64,000 bases of DNA, from contig NZ_JAHXPQ010000003.1 of assembly GCF_019391655.1 (NCBI RefSeq), forward strand, positions 248,001 to 312,000, read 5' to 3'. The notes under the pieces are model-generated. The model had not been told where the DNA came from. It ran no database searches and saw only the letters and a list, made by a program, of their open reading frames with translations. The position numbers and the translations under genes were made by a program. Below, piece by piece: positions 55,601 through 62,846 of the stretch (positions are counted from its first letter, which is position 1; each line of letters begins with the position of its first letter). This DNA is from Mucilaginibacter rivuli. GTDB lineage: Bacteria > Bacteroidota > Bacteroidia > Sphingobacteriales > Sphingobacteriaceae.

Positions 55601-55841
55601 CAACCCGTTTGGCAAAAAAACAACCGTTAGTTTCTCATTACCCAAAACAGAAGATATGGTTTCTGTAGAGGTGTTTAGCCTGTATGGTGCCAGGGTAGCT
55701 ACTTTATATACCGGTAAAATTGAAGGGGGTAAAACCAATTCATTCCTTTTTGATGGAACGAAACTTGCTGCCGGAACCTATATGGTAAGGCTCACCACAT
55801 CTGCTGGTGTTCAAAGCTTCAGGATCATCATGGCTGAATAA
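49677..55841 (+). CDS. Secreted GH128 multimodular glycanase with type IX tail
   Basis: A 2,054-residue secreted protein. Signal peptide 1-21; an N-terminal jelly-roll-like domain to about 155; two copies of an unrecognised module of about 175 residues (158-342, 343-517); the GH128-like catalytic barrel (about 700-985) with Glu814 in GFNEPD and Glu905 in WITEWNNG; FN3 domains (about 1010-1270); LamG-like about 1275-1480; Ig-like 1483-1565; two HYR-like modules 1570-1800; a PKD-like module; a Cys-rich CHKTGSSSNELC segment; and a type IX sorting domain (LAYPNPFGKK, from about 1970). GH128 enzymes cut beta-1,3-glucan. It probably attacks the polymer outside the cell as the final gene of locus 2. 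Confidence 0.85.
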   Translation: MKRFLQFIAIASCFCPLKAIAQAPNLPTKGTLGQTIVSSRAFSNSTQVDTAVKYPGTLNAYTLEIVGKVNSATGRGLDIDARNAKGTGFRLSLDATNLKQSSSLNAISNLTSSKAGTDQIIRIAVRNDSAHIYQNGAYIQSQPLAVINDIVGGTESSVIQGTAPGPNLAPGWAGTSAAGFTGKPSDYGWAYNGTAVSTLFNTANSTSGSRYIDVNATSNTHTYNGTTYNGRTLYIRWDDNSYSNAVYTYPVTLEANTTYDFSMLYAYVSNATGSKSLTVGIGTSTDVSGRYASHTFTPAGTRDLKRESFVFTSQAAGTYYLTFTGSWGLYSIAELSCNKYSAGSLLPNWAGIAPINSGYPSDYSWAYTGATTTTLFNTANGGSGVRYLDVNASSGSNVHTYNGSPYVGRLLYIRWDGSPVQNTVYSYPMVLEANTVYTFSMLHDYISNATAGKTITVGIGTTTAIAGRIASRVFSNSGTRALVQESFTFTSQNAGLYYLTVNGDWALFAIGDLSLTKTAIKPRFIFGKNYPAGAVDMNITSVTYDNGAYAPSGIQTQARQDVTVTGATASFLPTFNTNFIVPGKTDMHLTGAPSPLINSTVQLNANDSWLFFDNVKPSVVTANWLSAITINGVPAVNNPSLRVSVYGNGTVLIPNGNLTSGQALQVYTGTNLSGSTTSYAINTYQDSLGSFNNAIRSFTLKRGYMATFANNPDGSGYSRVFIANDADLVVNTMPAGLDATVSFIRVFKWDWVSKKGKAGWSPDQVGATWYYDWNIGGGPGTNYNYAIIRQNGGWPSWTDIHNKQNVNHLLGFNEPDQTNQSNLTVEQAAQQWPEMMKSGLRIGSPAPANPESSWITKFLAKTDSLNLRVDFVAIHCYWGNTTPQNWYNRLKAIHDRVKRPLWITEWNNGANWTGESWPSDTTQALQKQLNDLKGILTVLDTASFVERYAEYDWVEYKRSLVLADTLTPAGKYYYANKSALAYNAALAPVHNWQLAAPQIYSSINTDNYFRATLSWLDLNGELGSKYVLERKINGVDADFTTLQEVTGYANGKTMTYVDSVYTKASYRIKAYNLAGTQFVYGAVLDVGKDASPVAPTTLTGTVLSSTTTTLAWNTNTTARSYNLKRAANAAGPFTTLMARTTSLQYRDTTLNPGTDYYYVVTSLNSAGESPNSTVLQLRTKDLTTPAAVVNPHVASGDQKITLTWDFIYDARYEISRSETANGTYTVIATNINDLRYEDLNKANGTTYYYKIVAFNAAGRSPATAVLQGTPVLGQYLHIAFNENTGTFTEDTWGGYNGTITNAATWTAGKDGPAGALNLVKANSAYVQLPKGVVSRLNDFTVAAWVKLPATLANNTRIFDFGTGTNNFMIFIPMSGGTNVRYKITGATGTNDRIIPYVLPLTQWVHITISQQGKTFKFYVNGAIQYSDTASTVKPSDLGVTTNNFLGKSQYGTDPYSDHIYDDFRIYNYALTDQGVAALAGGTATAQTQTINFNTLSAKAIGSADFDAGATTNSGLAVSYSSSDTTVATIVNAKIHLVGLGTTVIIATQAGDNTWLPARASQTLSVTDQTPPVVITSDVTLSLDASGNAVLTAAQVNNGSSDNIGITGLSIDKAGFTCANIGPNTVTLTATDANGNTSSATATVTVKDVTAPVAPVLADVTGQCSATATVPTATDNCAGVVRGTTADALTYTAQGSYVIHWSFSDGNGNTSTAEQNVIIKDDVAPTVLTKNISVSLVNGAASITADQVNNGSYDNCSGIKTMSVSPASFTCGQYGANTVTLTATDNNGNTATQTATVNVVGLAPAPYITISRTDNTYTGLPDNTIALGYGAQSVILGANNSTSAPEASNYAWSPATGLSNTTIANPVFTPTAAGTYTFNVTVTNEFGCTTTTPVTIIVTDVRCGNKVVVCHKTGSSSNELCINANAVNAHLKHGDKLGPCNAVATYAAGASSNAYAASINSNEVAEIPAAKLLAYPNPFGKKTTVSFSLPKTEDMVSVEVFSLYGARVATLYTGKIEGGKTNSFLFDGTKLAAGTYMVRLTTSAGVQSFRIIMAE
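50150..51226 (+). repeat. Tandem duplicated unknown carbohydrate-binding-like module
   Basis: Two adjacent in-frame modules of about 540 bp, both with the pattern PxWAG, DYGWAY/DYSWAY, TxxTLFNTAN, RYxDVNAxS, HTYNG, GRxLYIRWD, LEANTxYxFSML, SKxLTVGIGT and FTSQxAGxYYLT. Beta-rich and placed before the catalytic domain, they look like binding modules. Confidence 0.8.
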
Positions 55842-55864
55842 GGAACAATAGTAATTTTACTGAT

Positions 55865-55902
55865 AAAGGCCGCATCACAAATAAAATGATGCGGCCTTTT
55901 TT
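55865..55902 (+). terminator. Terminator after GH128 gene
   Basis: AAAGGCCGCATCA pairs perfectly with TGATGCGGCCTTT around a 9-nt loop and is followed by further T residues, 24 bp after the stop codon. Confidence 0.9.
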
Positions 55903-55984
55903 ATACGCTCTATTCTTAATAACTCATAAAAGTTATTCCCCGTCAAGGAGAAGAGCCTGCATTTTAACCACAACTTTTATAACA

Positions 55985-56016
55985 TAAAAAAGCCGTTAAC
56001 TAAAGAGCTAACGGCT
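55985..56016 (-). terminator. Terminator after OmpA-family gene
   Basis: On the minus strand AGCCGTTA pairs with TAACGGCT around a 10-nt loop, followed by a run of T. It lies about 95 bp after the OmpA-family stop. Confidence 0.75.
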
Positions 56017-56110
56017 TCAATAGAACACCTTGATGGTATTTTATTGATAATTAATAAAATAACAGGCCATTAATTTTTTAAATACAAATCATATTCAAAA
56101 CCTTAAAAGA

Positions 56111-58051
56111 TTATTTTATCGGGATGATATCTACGATAACAGTTCTATTGTAAAAACGCTCTTCGGGCAAACTATTATCGAATGGTGCATGGCTTGCATC
56201 TTCACCAAAACCTAAAGTCTCAAACTTAACGTGGGTTTTACCCGACGCCACCAAAGCATGTTCAAGTATGGTTTGTACTTCGGCAGCACGCTGTTGCGAT
56301 AACTTCATGTTATGATCTTCTTCGCCGATAATATCGGTATGCCCATGAATGATCACTGTTGAGCCATCTATGATTGATGCCGCCACTGTGCCTGTTAAAA
56401 ACTTTTCGTAGGATGCAATCGCATTTGATTTGTCGAAATCGAACAGGATGCTATAACGGTACCCTTTAACTACCACATTATCATTGCGAACTAAGTGTAC
56501 CGAGCTTTCTTTTTTAACAGACAAGCCACTTTTAGTAATACCAATCATTGTGATTTTATAATCACCTTCGGGACGTGCGCCAACAATGTGAGTACCGGCG
56601 ATTCCTTGCTGATCGGTAGTATAAGGGCCGTAATGTTGGCTGATACCTTTATCATCGGTAATATCTACCGACCATGATTGTAGCAAGTCTTTAGCTCCGT
56701 CAACATTTAAAATAACCTGGCTGTCCATCGGATCAACCTGCGTAGCCACTATTTGTACTGGTTTCATCATGCCGCCGCCCACTTCGAGCAATAATGCAGG
56801 CGAAGAGCTTTCAATATCAACCCTACGGTCGCCTGCACGTAATAAAACAAGCTCTTTATTACCACCAGGCTGTTCTGACGCAACCACCGGTTTAATACGA
56901 CCAACTGTTGTAATTCTATTGCCATCAATTCCAAAATTTACCACCAGGTATCTTTTGATCGATTCGGCCATCGCCTTACCATCAACAATACCTCTGCCCG
57001 ATGCGCCGGTAAGCGTAATAACTGCATCCGGGTTTGAACGTAAACGGTCGCCCAAAATATTCAATATATTGTGATATACATTTAACTGCCGTGATGAACG
57101 GCCAGTCGTGCTTACCGACTGTTCACTTTGTAATTCGTGTTCGCGGAAACTGCTTGCCTGGCTGGTTGATAACATAACATAACGAACAGGAATATCGGAT
57201 GAACCGTCGTCAAAAAACACAGAGTTACGCAACGGTAAAGTTTCGCTAACCTGGCGTTTAGCCGGTATGCTTATAGGTGCGCGCACAGTAAATACAACCT
57301 CGCGTACAGGTAAAGCTACAGATGATGGTGTTTGTTTTGCAACGGCTTTTGAGCCTTTACCAAATTTAAGCGCTATACCTACTCTTACAGTCGTCATCGA
57401 CCAGCTTTCGATACTGCGAGGATCCTGACCAAAGTACGGTTGATAAGAAACGAATGGTGAAAGATCGATTTTGGTAGCGCTTTTTGGCGAAGATACCAGG
57501 AAATCGTATCCCACTCCCGCCTGCCCCGAAAAGATAGTTTTGTTAATGTTGCTTAGATTGGCATTGGTATTAGGTTGTTTAAGCTGCGTATATTCAAAAC
57601 TATTGTTAATGTTAAATGCTACACGCGGCCCTGCAAAAAAGTAAAGACCTGTTTTTGGTATGCCTAAACGCAGGCTTGGTTCAATAGCAATATAGCTTGC
57701 ATTTACTTCCAGATCGGCCGGGCAATTACAAGGGGCTACAACTTCTTTAAATTTTCCGCCGCGGCCATCATAAGCTACGTTAAGGCTTACTCCTAAAATA
57801 CCCAAAGGGCGGTATTCAACCAATACGGAGCCATAAGGACGTATCCCGGTACCTTTGTGAAAAGCCGCCGGAACAATAAGGTTATCGTTTAACCTTTGGG
57901 TTGTACCATCATAAAAATTAAAGTTGGCTGCGCCCGATACACCAAACCACCATGTGGGCTGTGTATTTTGAGCCTGCGCTGTAGTATAGGCTATAACCAT
58001 CAGCAAACAAGCTGCAATGGATTTTTTAATGAGTTTATTTATAGGTAACAT
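56111..58051 (-). CDS. OmpA-family outer-membrane protein
   Basis: A 646-residue protein: signal peptide (cleaved near AQAQ, residue 28), an N-terminal outer-membrane barrel region (about 30-235, PTWWFGVSGAANFNFYDG, then GLYFFAGPRVAF), a first OmpA-like helix-strand segment (about 325-395), a middle beta domain, and a C-terminal OmpA peptidoglycan-binding domain (SILFDFDKSNAI; VIIHGHTDIIGEEDHNMKLSQQRAAEV). It is downstream of the ice-binding-type adhesin with a 69-bp gap, so the two may work as an outer-membrane anchor and surface adhesin. The doubled OmpA-like module is unusual. Confidence 0.88.
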   Translation of the reverse strand: MLPINKLIKKSIAACLLMVIAYTTAQAQNTQPTWWFGVSGAANFNFYDGTTQRLNDNLIVPAAFHKGTGIRPYGSVLVEYRPLGILGVSLNVAYDGRGGKFKEVVAPCNCPADLEVNASYIAIEPSLRLGIPKTGLYFFAGPRVAFNINNSFEYTQLKQPNTNANLSNINKTIFSGQAGVGYDFLVSSPKSATKIDLSPFVSYQPYFGQDPRSIESWSMTTVRVGIALKFGKGSKAVAKQTPSSVALPVREVVFTVRAPISIPAKRQVSETLPLRNSVFFDDGSSDIPVRYVMLSTSQASSFREHELQSEQSVSTTGRSSRQLNVYHNILNILGDRLRSNPDAVITLTGASGRGIVDGKAMAESIKRYLVVNFGIDGNRITTVGRIKPVVASEQPGGNKELVLLRAGDRRVDIESSSPALLLEVGGGMMKPVQIVATQVDPMDSQVILNVDGAKDLLQSWSVDITDDKGISQHYGPYTTDQQGIAGTHIVGARPEGDYKITMIGITKSGLSVKKESSVHLVRNDNVVVKGYRYSILFDFDKSNAIASYEKFLTGTVAASIIDGSTVIIHGHTDIIGEEDHNMKLSQQRAAEVQTILEHALVASGKTHVKFETLGFGEDASHAPFDNSLPEERFYNRTVIVDIIPIK

Positions 58052-58091
58052 AATGAATATCGATTAAATTAAAATTTGGTTTGTTGTAAAT

Positions 58092-58110
58092 CCCCCGCCT
58101 TGGGCGGGGG
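58092..58110 (-). other. GC-rich hairpin between adhesin and OmpA-family genes
   Basis: CCCCCGCC and GGCGGGGG form an 8-bp stem with a 3-nt loop, 11 bp past the adhesin stop codon. On the minus strand only ATTTAC follows, so it is a weak terminator at best and may set relative mRNA levels of the two genes. Confidence 0.55.
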
Positions 58111-58120
58111 ATAAATGGTG

Positions 58121-60256
58121 CTATTGTACGTTAATTACTGTGTTAACCATTGTAACCGATGAAACCAGGGATATAGCCCGGCCATTAAGTACAGTTTGAA
58201 CCAGCGCATTGGTGCTGTTAGCCGGGTTAGACAAGGTTACTCCTGAATTGGCAATGATTGTTCCAACCATAACGCCACCACCTGCGTAGTTAATTACGGC
58301 AGTGCTGCCTACATACCAGTATACATTTTGTGCTAATGCACCACCTATCAGCTTAACGCTATGGGCACCGGTACCTGTTGAACCTACGGTTAGTGATGCT
58401 GCAGTCTGGAATATCCATGTTGCATTCGGATCGCCTTTGGCATCAAGTACCAGATCGAGGTTGGTGATTTTAAATGTACCACCGGCAGCCATATATACGC
58501 CAGGGCCTAAGGTTAAACCACCTAATTCGCCGGCGCCTGGGTCAGTACCACCTGGTTTGTTGGCCGGTGATATGCTGTTATAAAAAGCCGTAGCAGCGGT
58601 CAGGCCATTATCGGCTATTACCTTAGTGGCAGCATTACCACCAAATGGGCCACCCGGGCCAAATATTGTAGGTGGCGGAGCATAGGTATAGATCCGGCCT
58701 GCCGCAACATTACCTACGTTAAGCGGTGTTTCGGTATATTTATCACCTGTGATATCGTGAAAACCGGTTACCAGCGTAGATGCACCGGTTGTACCGATAC
58801 TGCCATTATTGATCACCGTAAACAATCCCTGGTTGGTTATACCCGCGTTTCCGCCAAAGGCACCAAATATTGAAGTGAACAATGCCGGAGCAACAGGTAT
58901 AGGTGCAAAATTTGCAACCAATGTTCGGTTACCCGTCATGGTAAACTGGTAGCTCGCGTTCGTCGATACGATATTCCCGGCTTCCGTCCAATTAACAAAA
59001 AGGGAACCTGCATTTGGTGTGGCTGTGGCTGTAACGATGCTACCTGCCGTATAAGGGCCCGAACCGTTTGTTGTACCGTTAGCCGCCGGCGTTGCCGATA
59101 AAGCCAAATTATAAGTATTGATCAGGAAGTTTGCAACCAATGTTCGGTTGGCATTTAATGCGAATGTATAAACCGGGCTTGTTGAAACAATAGTGCCGTT
59201 TTCTGTCCAGCTAACAAATGAGTAGCCTATATTAGGTGTTGCCGTTGCGGTTACAGATGTTCCGGTTGGATAGGAATTTGAACCATTGGTGGTTCCGCCG
59301 ATAGGTGGGCTTGAAATTAGCAGTAAAGCTACCTGCGATGCCGGTATGATCTTAAAATTTGCAACCAGCGTACGGTTACTCGCCAATACAAACTGATAGC
59401 TCGTACTTGTTGAAACTGGTACACCGGCATCTGTCCAGTTAACAAAGGTATAACCGGCGTTTGGTGTTGCCGTTACTGTTATTAACGAGCCCGTTGCAAA
59501 TGAGCCTGCTCCTGCGGTTGTTCCGCCAGCTGCCGGGCTTGATGATAAGTTTACGGCGAAATTGCCGGCAGGTATGGCAGCAAAGTTTGCAACCAATGCC
59601 TTATTACCAGCCATGGTAAACTGGTAACTTGAACTGGTAGAAACTATAACGCCGTTTACCGTCCAGTTGGTAAAGGTAAAACCTGTATTAGGGGTTGCCG
59701 TTACTGTGTTTACAGAACCCTGAGCAAATGTACCCGCGCCCGCAGTTGTACCGCCTAATACCGGGTTGGATACTGTTGTTACCTGGGGGATGGTTGTAAA
59801 TGTCCAAACATAATCGGCCAGAGTTGCCGTATGGAACCTATCAACAGATGACGTTGTAATAGTACCCGTATAGGTAACAAACGGTACTAAGGGTACATCG
59901 GGTTTAAAAGTATAAACTTTGGCATCGGCAGTTGTAGCAACCGTGCCTGCTACTGTTGCCCCACTCTGTGAAATGGTAAATGTTGCTTTGGTGATGGATG
60001 TCGAATCCATCTCGGTATTAAAAGTTACAGATATAACTTTGGTGAGTGCCACATCGATCGCTTTATCAAGAGGATCGGTTGAAACGATTATCGGACAAAG
60101 CCCCACAACCTCGCCAGCATACTTATCCTTTTTACACGCCGGCATAAAAACAATAAGCAGTAATGCAACCGACCAAATGGTATTGAAAATTTTTGTATAG
60201 CTCCTGCTTTTCAGTACAGGGGTACTATCCTTGGTTGTAGTAAATTTTTTGAACAT
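58121..60256 (-). CDS. DUF3494 ice-binding-type surface lipoprotein
   Basis: A 711-residue protein with an N-terminal membrane segment and lipobox MPAC (Cys41). A Big_5-type Ig domain (about 50-160, STDPLDKAIDVALTKVISVTFNTEM) is followed by four InlB-like repeats of about 70 residues (GGTTxGxGxF ... FxNWTxxGxxVST ... LVANF, about 163-470) and a DUF3494 ice-binding-type beta-solenoid (474-711: GLTLGPGVYMAAGGTFKI; DPNATWIFQTAASLTVG; NVYWYVGSTAVIN). DUF3494 proteins in cold-adapted microbes bind ice, but many homologues from temperate hosts act as adhesins. Likely co-transcribed with the OmpA-family gene. Confidence 0.88.
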   Translation of the reverse strand: MFKKFTTTKDSTPVLKSRSYTKIFNTIWSVALLLIVFMPACKKDKYAGEVVGLCPIIVSTDPLDKAIDVALTKVISVTFNTEMDSTSITKATFTISQSGATVAGTVATTADAKVYTFKPDVPLVPFVTYTGTITTSSVDRFHTATLADYVWTFTTIPQVTTVSNPVLGGTTAGAGTFAQGSVNTVTATPNTGFTFTNWTVNGVIVSTSSSYQFTMAGNKALVANFAAIPAGNFAVNLSSSPAAGGTTAGAGSFATGSLITVTATPNAGYTFVNWTDAGVPVSTSTSYQFVLASNRTLVANFKIIPASQVALLLISSPPIGGTTNGSNSYPTGTSVTATATPNIGYSFVSWTENGTIVSTSPVYTFALNANRTLVANFLINTYNLALSATPAANGTTNGSGPYTAGSIVTATATPNAGSLFVNWTEAGNIVSTNASYQFTMTGNRTLVANFAPIPVAPALFTSIFGAFGGNAGITNQGLFTVINNGSIGTTGASTLVTGFHDITGDKYTETPLNVGNVAAGRIYTYAPPPTIFGPGGPFGGNAATKVIADNGLTAATAFYNSISPANKPGGTDPGAGELGGLTLGPGVYMAAGGTFKITNLDLVLDAKGDPNATWIFQTAASLTVGSTGTGAHSVKLIGGALAQNVYWYVGSTAVINYAGGGVMVGTIIANSGVTLSNPANSTNALVQTVLNGRAISLVSSVTMVNTVINVQ

Positions 60257-60326
60257 GATTCCTTATTTTAAGTGATAGAAATATTTCCCTGAAAGCCCAA
60301 AAAAAATTACAAGACTTGAGGAGATA

Positions 60327-60334
60327 CAAACCTA
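60327..60334 (-). promoter_or_regulatory. Candidate -7 element for the adhesin operon
   Basis: TAGGTTTG on the minus strand fits TAnnTTTG and lies about 70 bp before the adhesin start. No good -33 TTG is found 20 bp upstream. Confidence 0.3.
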
Positions 60335-60394
60335 GCCTGATAATGAGGCCCGCATGTTACATAACTATCGTAATAAGTTCTATAATTCACACAT

Positions 60395-60946
60395 TTAGGG
60401 ACGCAATGGTTTATTGCAATCTATGTGCTTATATTGCGAAGGGGTAATACCGGTTACTTTTTTAAACTGGGTAGATAAGTGCGCGACGCTGCTAAAATGT
60501 AGTTGCCAGGATATTTCGGTCAGATTCAGATCATTATGGCAAATTAGTTGTTTTACCTTTTGAATTCTATTTTGAATGATAAACTGTTCTATTGTAATTC
60601 CTTGAGTTTCGGAAAACACGTTGGCCATATAAGTGTAGTCGAGATTTAGCTTTTTACTCAGATGGTATGAAAAATTTGTTTTTATCACCACTTCAGAGTG
60701 GTTGATCATCTCACAAATAACATTGATGATCTTATCGATCAAAATATTCTTCCTGTTATCAACCAACTCTAAATCTGCCTCCTTCAAAGCAAGTTTAAAA
60801 AGCTCCAACTGCTTAACAGACATTTCTTCAAAAATTTCTACTCTACCAGCTTCCACGTTCATTAACTTGATGCCAAGTTTTTCCAACTCGTATCTCACTA
60901 CCATTTGACAACGGACGCAAATCATATTTTTTATCAGGAGGATCAT
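60395..60946 (-). CDS. AraC-family regulator with N-terminal CxxC metal-binding-like domain
   Basis: A 183-residue cytoplasmic protein. The N-terminal 75 residues contain MICVRCQMVVRYELEKLGI with a CxxC pair (Cys10, Cys13) and a following betaalphabeta pattern (MNVEAGRVEI), similar in outline to heavy-metal-associated (HMA) domains. The C-terminal 100 residues are an AraC DNA-binding domain with two helix-turn-helices (YHLSKKLNLDYTYMANVFSETQG; NLTEISWQLHFSSVAHLSTQFKKVTG). An ATG at 60925 is an alternative start. It may sense metal or redox state; targets unknown. Confidence 0.85.
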   Translation of the reverse strand: MILLIKNMICVRCQMVVRYELEKLGIKLMNVEAGRVEIFEEMSVKQLELFKLALKEADLELVDNRKNILIDKIINVICEMINHSEVVIKTNFSYHLSKKLNLDYTYMANVFSETQGITIEQFIIQNRIQKVKQLICHNDLNLTEISWQLHFSSVAHLSTQFKKVTGITPSQYKHIDCNKPLRP

Positions 60947-61196
60947 TATATTAACAAGTACAAAGGCAATGCCGTGTTATCAAATTGCAGGTATTGTTCT
61001 TTATTAATCAATGACTTTACATCAGTGCTCAATTTTTAGTTGTAACTGATGATTTGAGGGCGTATTGTACTCACTTATTATATTTAAGAATAATCTCCGC
61101 AAGCAACCGCCTGTGTAAAAAAAATCAACAATAACGATCACTATTAGGGAATAAGTGTAGTATATTAACTCAAGGTTAATTTAGGTCTATATAATC

Positions 61197-61227
61197 AAAA
61201 AGCCGCTAACTTATTCAGTTAACGGCT
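61197..61227 (-). terminator. Terminator after tRNA-Leu
   Basis: On the minus strand AGCCGTTAAC pairs with GTTAGCGGCT (one G-T or mismatch) around a 7-nt loop, followed by a short T-run, directly after the tRNA. Confidence 0.8.
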
Positions 61228-61235
61228 TTAAGCAG

Positions 61236-61317
61236 TGCGGAAGAAGGGACTCGAACCCCCACGCCTCGCGGCGCCAGATCCTAAGTCTGGTGCGGCTACC
61301 AATTACGCCACTTCCGC
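61236..61317 (-). tRNA. tRNA-Leu (anticodon TAG)
   Basis: Minus-strand cloverleaf of about 82 nt. Acceptor arms GCGGAAG and CTTCCGC pair perfectly, the anticodon stem CCAGA/TCTGG holds the loop CTTAGGA with anticodon TAG, a variable arm (GCCGCGAGGC) typical of class II tRNAs follows, and the T-loop is GGTTCGAGTCC. CCA is not encoded. A -7-like element lies just upstream. Confidence 0.95.
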
Positions 61318-61331
61318 GTTTTATTGGACCG

Positions 61332-61359
61332 CAAAGGTAACCGAAAATCCGGAAAACAA
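61332..61359 (-). promoter_or_regulatory. Putative tRNA-Leu promoter
   Basis: On the minus strand TACCTTTG (61332-61339) fits TAnnTTTG, 15 bp before the tRNA; TTG (61357-61359) lies 17 bp further upstream, slightly short of the usual spacing. Confidence 0.5.
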
Positions 61360-61449
61360 AAATCCAATTTCAAAAAAATTATTTTACCGCTAATTTTCTT
61401 TGATTATTCTGCTACCTTTAAAACATAAACCTCTTGTAAATCTGCTTTC

Positions 61450-62835
61450 ATGAAAAACCCCTTGCTCACGGCTTGCTGTGCTGTTTTTGTTGTCGCGATA
61501 TTAGGTACAACCGAAAACGTTGCGGCCCAATCGCGAATAAAAACCATCAACCTGTTTGATGGTAAGACACTTAAGGGCTGGCACCAGGTTACCGGCAACG
61601 CCACTTATAAGGTTGAGCATGGCGCCATAGTAGGCACTACCGTGGCGGGCAACGGTGGCAACAGCTTTTTGGTAACCGAAAAAGAGTACGGCGATTTTGT
61701 GTTGGATGCCGATGTAATGATAGAAAGCACATTAAGCAACTCCGGCATACAAACCCGCAGCCATTTTAATACACCGGGCCATGCCAACAGGGTTTACGGC
61801 AGGCAGGTGGAGATCGACCCATCCGACCGTGCATGGAGCGGCGGGATATACGATGAAGGCCGCCGCGAATGGCTCTACACCGGCGACCTACACCCCGAAA
61901 CCAAAAACGCGTTTAAGGTTGGCGTTTACAACCATATCAAAGTAGCTTGCAAAGGCGATGAGATGAAAACCTGGGTAAACGGCATCCCCGTAGCTTATGT
62001 GGTAGATACGGTTGACCGCAGCGGCTTCATTGGTCTGCAGGTACATGCCGTGAGCAAACCGGAGCAGGAAGGCAAAAAAGTATATTTTAAGAATATTAAA
62101 CTAAGCACAGGCGCCATCAGCGCTCCCCCCTTCCCTGCCGATATTTATGTGGTGAATAACCGGCCCAACTTTTTAACTCCTTACGAAAAATTGCACGGCT
62201 GGAAACTGCTGTTCGATGGTAAAACAAATACAGGCTGGCGTAGCGCGGCGGCAAACCATTTCCCTGCCAAAGGATGGGAAGTAACCAAAGGCACCATGAC
62301 CGTCGAATCATCCGAAGGAAAAGAAGCGCAAAACGGCGGCGACATTATAACTTACAAAGAGTATGGCGCGTTCGACCTGTCATTCGAATTTAAACTGACA
62401 CCCGGCGCCAACAGCGGGGTAAAATACTTTGTAACCCTTAACGAAAAAACGCAAGGTTCGGCCATTGGCTTAGAGTACCAGGTATTGGATGATGAACTGC
62501 ACCCCGATGCCAAACTGGGCCGCTTTGGCAACCGTAAGCTGGCTTCGCTGTACGATCTTATACCCGCGCAAAAACAAAAACGCTTTATCCGCCCTGTAGG
62601 TGCCTGGAACCAGGGGCGTGTGGTGGTAACAAAAGACAACCATGTTACGCACTACCTAAATGGGATAAAAGTTTTGGAATATGTACGCAAATCATCTGCT
62701 TTCCGCGATTCTGTCGCGATAAGCAAATTTAAGGTATGGCCAAACTTTGGCGAAGCCAATCAGGGCCACATTCTTTTACAAGACCATGGCAACGCGGTAT
62801 CATATCGCAGCATAAAAATTAAAGAACTTAACTAA
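61450..62835 (+). CDS. Tandem DUF1080 (3-keto-glycoside hydrolase type) protein
   Basis: A 461-residue secreted protein: signal peptide 1-26 (cleaved after NVAA) and two DUF1080 (PF06439) concanavalin-like domains, each opening with a LFDGKTLKGW or LFDGKTNTGW motif (about 34-43 and 251-260) and each with a SGI/SGVKYF and an LEYQ/RQVEID segment. Some DUF1080 enzymes cleave 3-keto-glycosides after a Gfo/Idh/MocA dehydrogenase has oxidised the sugar. The next gene, 11 bp downstream, is such an oxidoreductase, so the pair may form an oxidise-then-eliminate deglycosylation route. Substrate unknown. Confidence 0.88.
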   Translation: MKNPLLTACCAVFVVAILGTTENVAAQSRIKTINLFDGKTLKGWHQVTGNATYKVEHGAIVGTTVAGNGGNSFLVTEKEYGDFVLDADVMIESTLSNSGIQTRSHFNTPGHANRVYGRQVEIDPSDRAWSGGIYDEGRREWLYTGDLHPETKNAFKVGVYNHIKVACKGDEMKTWVNGIPVAYVVDTVDRSGFIGLQVHAVSKPEQEGKKVYFKNIKLSTGAISAPPFPADIYVVNNRPNFLTPYEKLHGWKLLFDGKTNTGWRSAAANHFPAKGWEVTKGTMTVESSEGKEAQNGGDIITYKEYGAFDLSFEFKLTPGANSGVKYFVTLNEKTQGSAIGLEYQVLDDELHPDAKLGRFGNRKLASLYDLIPAQKQKRFIRPVGAWNQGRVVVTKDNHVTHYLNGIKVLEYVRKSSAFRDSVAISKFKVWPNFGEANQGHILLQDHGNAVSYRSIKIKELN

Positions 62836-62846
62836 TCATCATCAAT

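Noticed and set aside
48244..61227. Similar GCCGCTAAC/GCCGTTAAC hairpins at 48251, 55991 and 61201, considered as a repeat family or attachment sites
   Set aside because: They all sit at gene ends with T-runs and differ in loop sequence, so they are ordinary terminators with a favoured stem.
61236..61317. tRNA-Leu as integration site of a mobile element
   Set aside because: No integrase gene and no repeat of the tRNA 3' end found within the window.
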